From contig JASBYY010000009.1 in assembly GCA_029983675.1 (NCBI GenBank), forward strand, positions 1 to 64,000: DNA of 64,000 nucleotides. The letters are read 5' to 3'. The stretch comes from Bacteroidales bacterium (lineage in GTDB: Bacteria > Bacteroidota > Bacteroidia > Bacteroidales > F082). The notes below the pieces were generated by a model. The model saw only the letters and a program-made list of their open reading frames with translations. It had not been told where the DNA came from and made no database searches. The first letter of the stretch is position 1, and the number at the start of each line of letters is the position of its first letter. The position numbers and the translations under genes were made by a program. Shown piece after piece: positions 62,827-64,000 of this stretch.

Positions 62827-64000
62827 TCATCTCGGATTATCATACAGTTCACCAGCATGAGTTCCCCAAGTATCGCCCCACTTGGTTTCATCGACATCGT
62901 AATGGAACGTATTGAAACGCGAATACACTTCAAGCTGCCAGCGCGGGTTGTTGATCTCGCCAATCGCATCGGAATGGATCAAGTGGTAATCGTTAGTCAC
63001 ATTGTCTTTTGCAAGGAAAACAAAGCGCTTGTTACGCTGGTTATCCAGCACATAGTAATGCCAGATCTGGTAAGGATAGGCTCCTGGCTCGCTTGGGACC
63101 TCCACGATCTTGTCGGGCTGCCCGTATTTCAGGAACACATAGCCCAAATCCGTGCGGTATCCCTTCAAAACCTTTGTGGAGAATGACATGTTGACCCGTT
63201 TCACAGCCGCCTTATAATCTTCCCAGCTCTGTTCCGGATTCAACGAATTGCGCGAAACCCAAAAATTATGCAAAAAGCGCTGCATGGTTCTCAGGTCATC
63301 GGATTTTGTAAGTCCAAGGGCATAGTTTCTCTCCACCTCACTGGAAATAGGATCCAAAGAACGCAGGTATTCACGTATCGTATCAAGATTCGTGATCTTT
63401 GTCGCAAAGGAATTTTGCAACGACACGGCCTTTAAATCGATAACATCGTGTTCGACGCCCGGATTACTTCTTTGGAAAAACACACTATTGGAGGCCATCA
63501 GTTCATTCGAACGATCGCGCATTTCCACCACAAGATAATAGTTTCCCGAAGGCAAATTCGTGATATCCAATGTGTTGATAATCACTCCAACGGGAGCCAC
63601 TTCTAACCGCTTCATGCCATTAAACCCGGACATTCTTAACGAAGATTCGTATGAAGTAATGTAGTAGCTCACCAAATACTGACCTTTGTCATACAGCTTG
63701 TTGGTATTGTACAATTCAGAGTAAAACGTCAGCTTGGAAACTTTTGCCGGATAGTAGGAATAAACCCTCGGGACAAGATCCAAGCCGCTCTTTGTACATG
63801 CTGAAGGTTTTGTAGCCTTCGAATAACTATCAACGAGAAGGATGTCAGATACGGCAGGCGTGTCTTTTTGGTAGTTGACGACAACGGTTTGCGATACTGA
63901 ATACGGAATCCTTTTCTCGTTATTCATATCCATCACGTTGATTTCCATCTGGTATTCACCGTTGGGCAACGAGAAACGCTGTTGATCGATGAATGCGCCG
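62827..64000 (-). CDS. GWxTD domain-containing protein (partial, cut by right edge)
   Basis: About 390 residues of the C-terminal part; the frame is open to the edge (GAFIDQQRFSLPNGEYQMEINVMD). The segment NPEQSWEDYKAAVKRVNMSFSTKVLKGYRTDLGYVFLKYGQPDKIVEVPSEPGAYPYQIWHYY is the hallmark of GWxTD proteins, which occur in Bacteroidetes and Acidobacteria and are of unknown function. The end WGDTWGTHAGELYDNPR is typical of that region. The preceding part has beta-rich domains, so the whole protein is probably exported. The start lies outside. Confidence 0.85.
   Translation of the reverse strand, partial: GAFIDQQRFSLPNGEYQMEINVMDMNNEKRIPYSVSQTVVVNYQKDTPAVSDILLVDSYSKATKPSACTKSGLDLVPRVYSYYPAKVSKLTFYSELYNTNKLYDKGQYLVSYYITSYESSLRMSGFNGMKRLEVAPVGVIINTLDITNLPSGNYYLVVEMRDRSNELMASNSVFFQRSNPGVEHDVIDLKAVSLQNSFATKITNLDTIREYLRSLDPISSEVERNYALGLTKSDDLRTMQRFLHNFWVSRNSLNPEQSWEDYKAAVKRVNMSFSTKVLKGYRTDLGYVFLKYGQPDKIVEVPSEPGAYPYQIWHYYVLDNQRNKRFVFLAKDNVTNDYHLIHSDAIGEINNPRWQLEVYSRFNTFHYDVDETKWGDTWGTHAGELYDNPR

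Overview
The window looks like chromosomal DNA of an uncultured or gut-type Bacteroidales (phylum Bacteroidota). Reasons: about fifteen genes carry the Bacteroidetes promoter signature TAnnTTTG; the primary sigma factor is short (287 aa) and lacks region 1.1; four secreted proteins end in type IX secretion (T9SS) sorting domains; and there are Bacteroidetes-typical families (DUF4301, GWxTD, CarboxypepD_reg/TonB receptor, a BtuG-like propeller, TamB next to a RecB-like helicase). No rRNA, prophage, CRISPR array or intact insertion sequence was seen.

Layout. 1-2.5 kb: end of a probable ETF alpha gene, an acyl-CoA dehydrogenase and a FabG-type reductase. 2.8-3.0 kb: two tRNA-Leu genes. 3.1-4.7 kb: DUF4301 protein. 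4.7-8.0 kb: the translation operon thrS-infC-rpmI-rplT, with infC probably starting at a non-ATG codon. 8.5-11.6 kb: a rhodanese lipoprotein and a T9SS-exported C10 (streptopain-type) protease. 11.7-19.5 kb: a TolC/HlyD/ABC2 efflux operon and its TetR regulator, with a KilA-N gene between them; a shared operator-like 16-mer lies upstream of both. 19.6-26.4 kb: oligopeptide-binding lipoprotein, TrmH-family methylase, TPR protein, fmt, HU and recQ. 26.7-31.1 kb: a His/Cys-rich small protein with a TonB receptor (metal-type), then a cation/proton antiporter-like protein. 31.3-37.4 kb: rpsO, pnp, rpoD, rpe and pepD. 37.4-40.3 kb: a MITE-like inverted repeat, a frameshifted 11-residue-repeat secreted protein and an 812-aa putative TIM-barrel secreted enzyme. 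40.3-50.5 kb: dgt and tsaD, divergent from tamB and a RecB-like helicase-nuclease.

50.5-55.4 kb is the most interesting block. A cobalamin riboswitch with a near-perfect promoter heads a tightly coupled five-gene operon. It encodes a duplicated-domain T9SS protein that resembles transcobalamin-type domains, a second T9SS surface protein, a BtuG-like beta-propeller lipoprotein, a cysteine-rich CWC protein and a BtuF-like lipoprotein. The outer-membrane receptor (BtuB) and inner-membrane permease and ATPase are not in the operon. This suggests a T9SS-based surface system for capturing corrinoids.

55.5-64 kb: a large T9SS protein with propeller-like, anchor and InlB-type repeats, an aldo/keto reductase with ferredoxin domain, aroQ, and an envelope cluster (glycosyltransferase, LpxL-like acyltransferase, GWxTD protein cut by the right edge).
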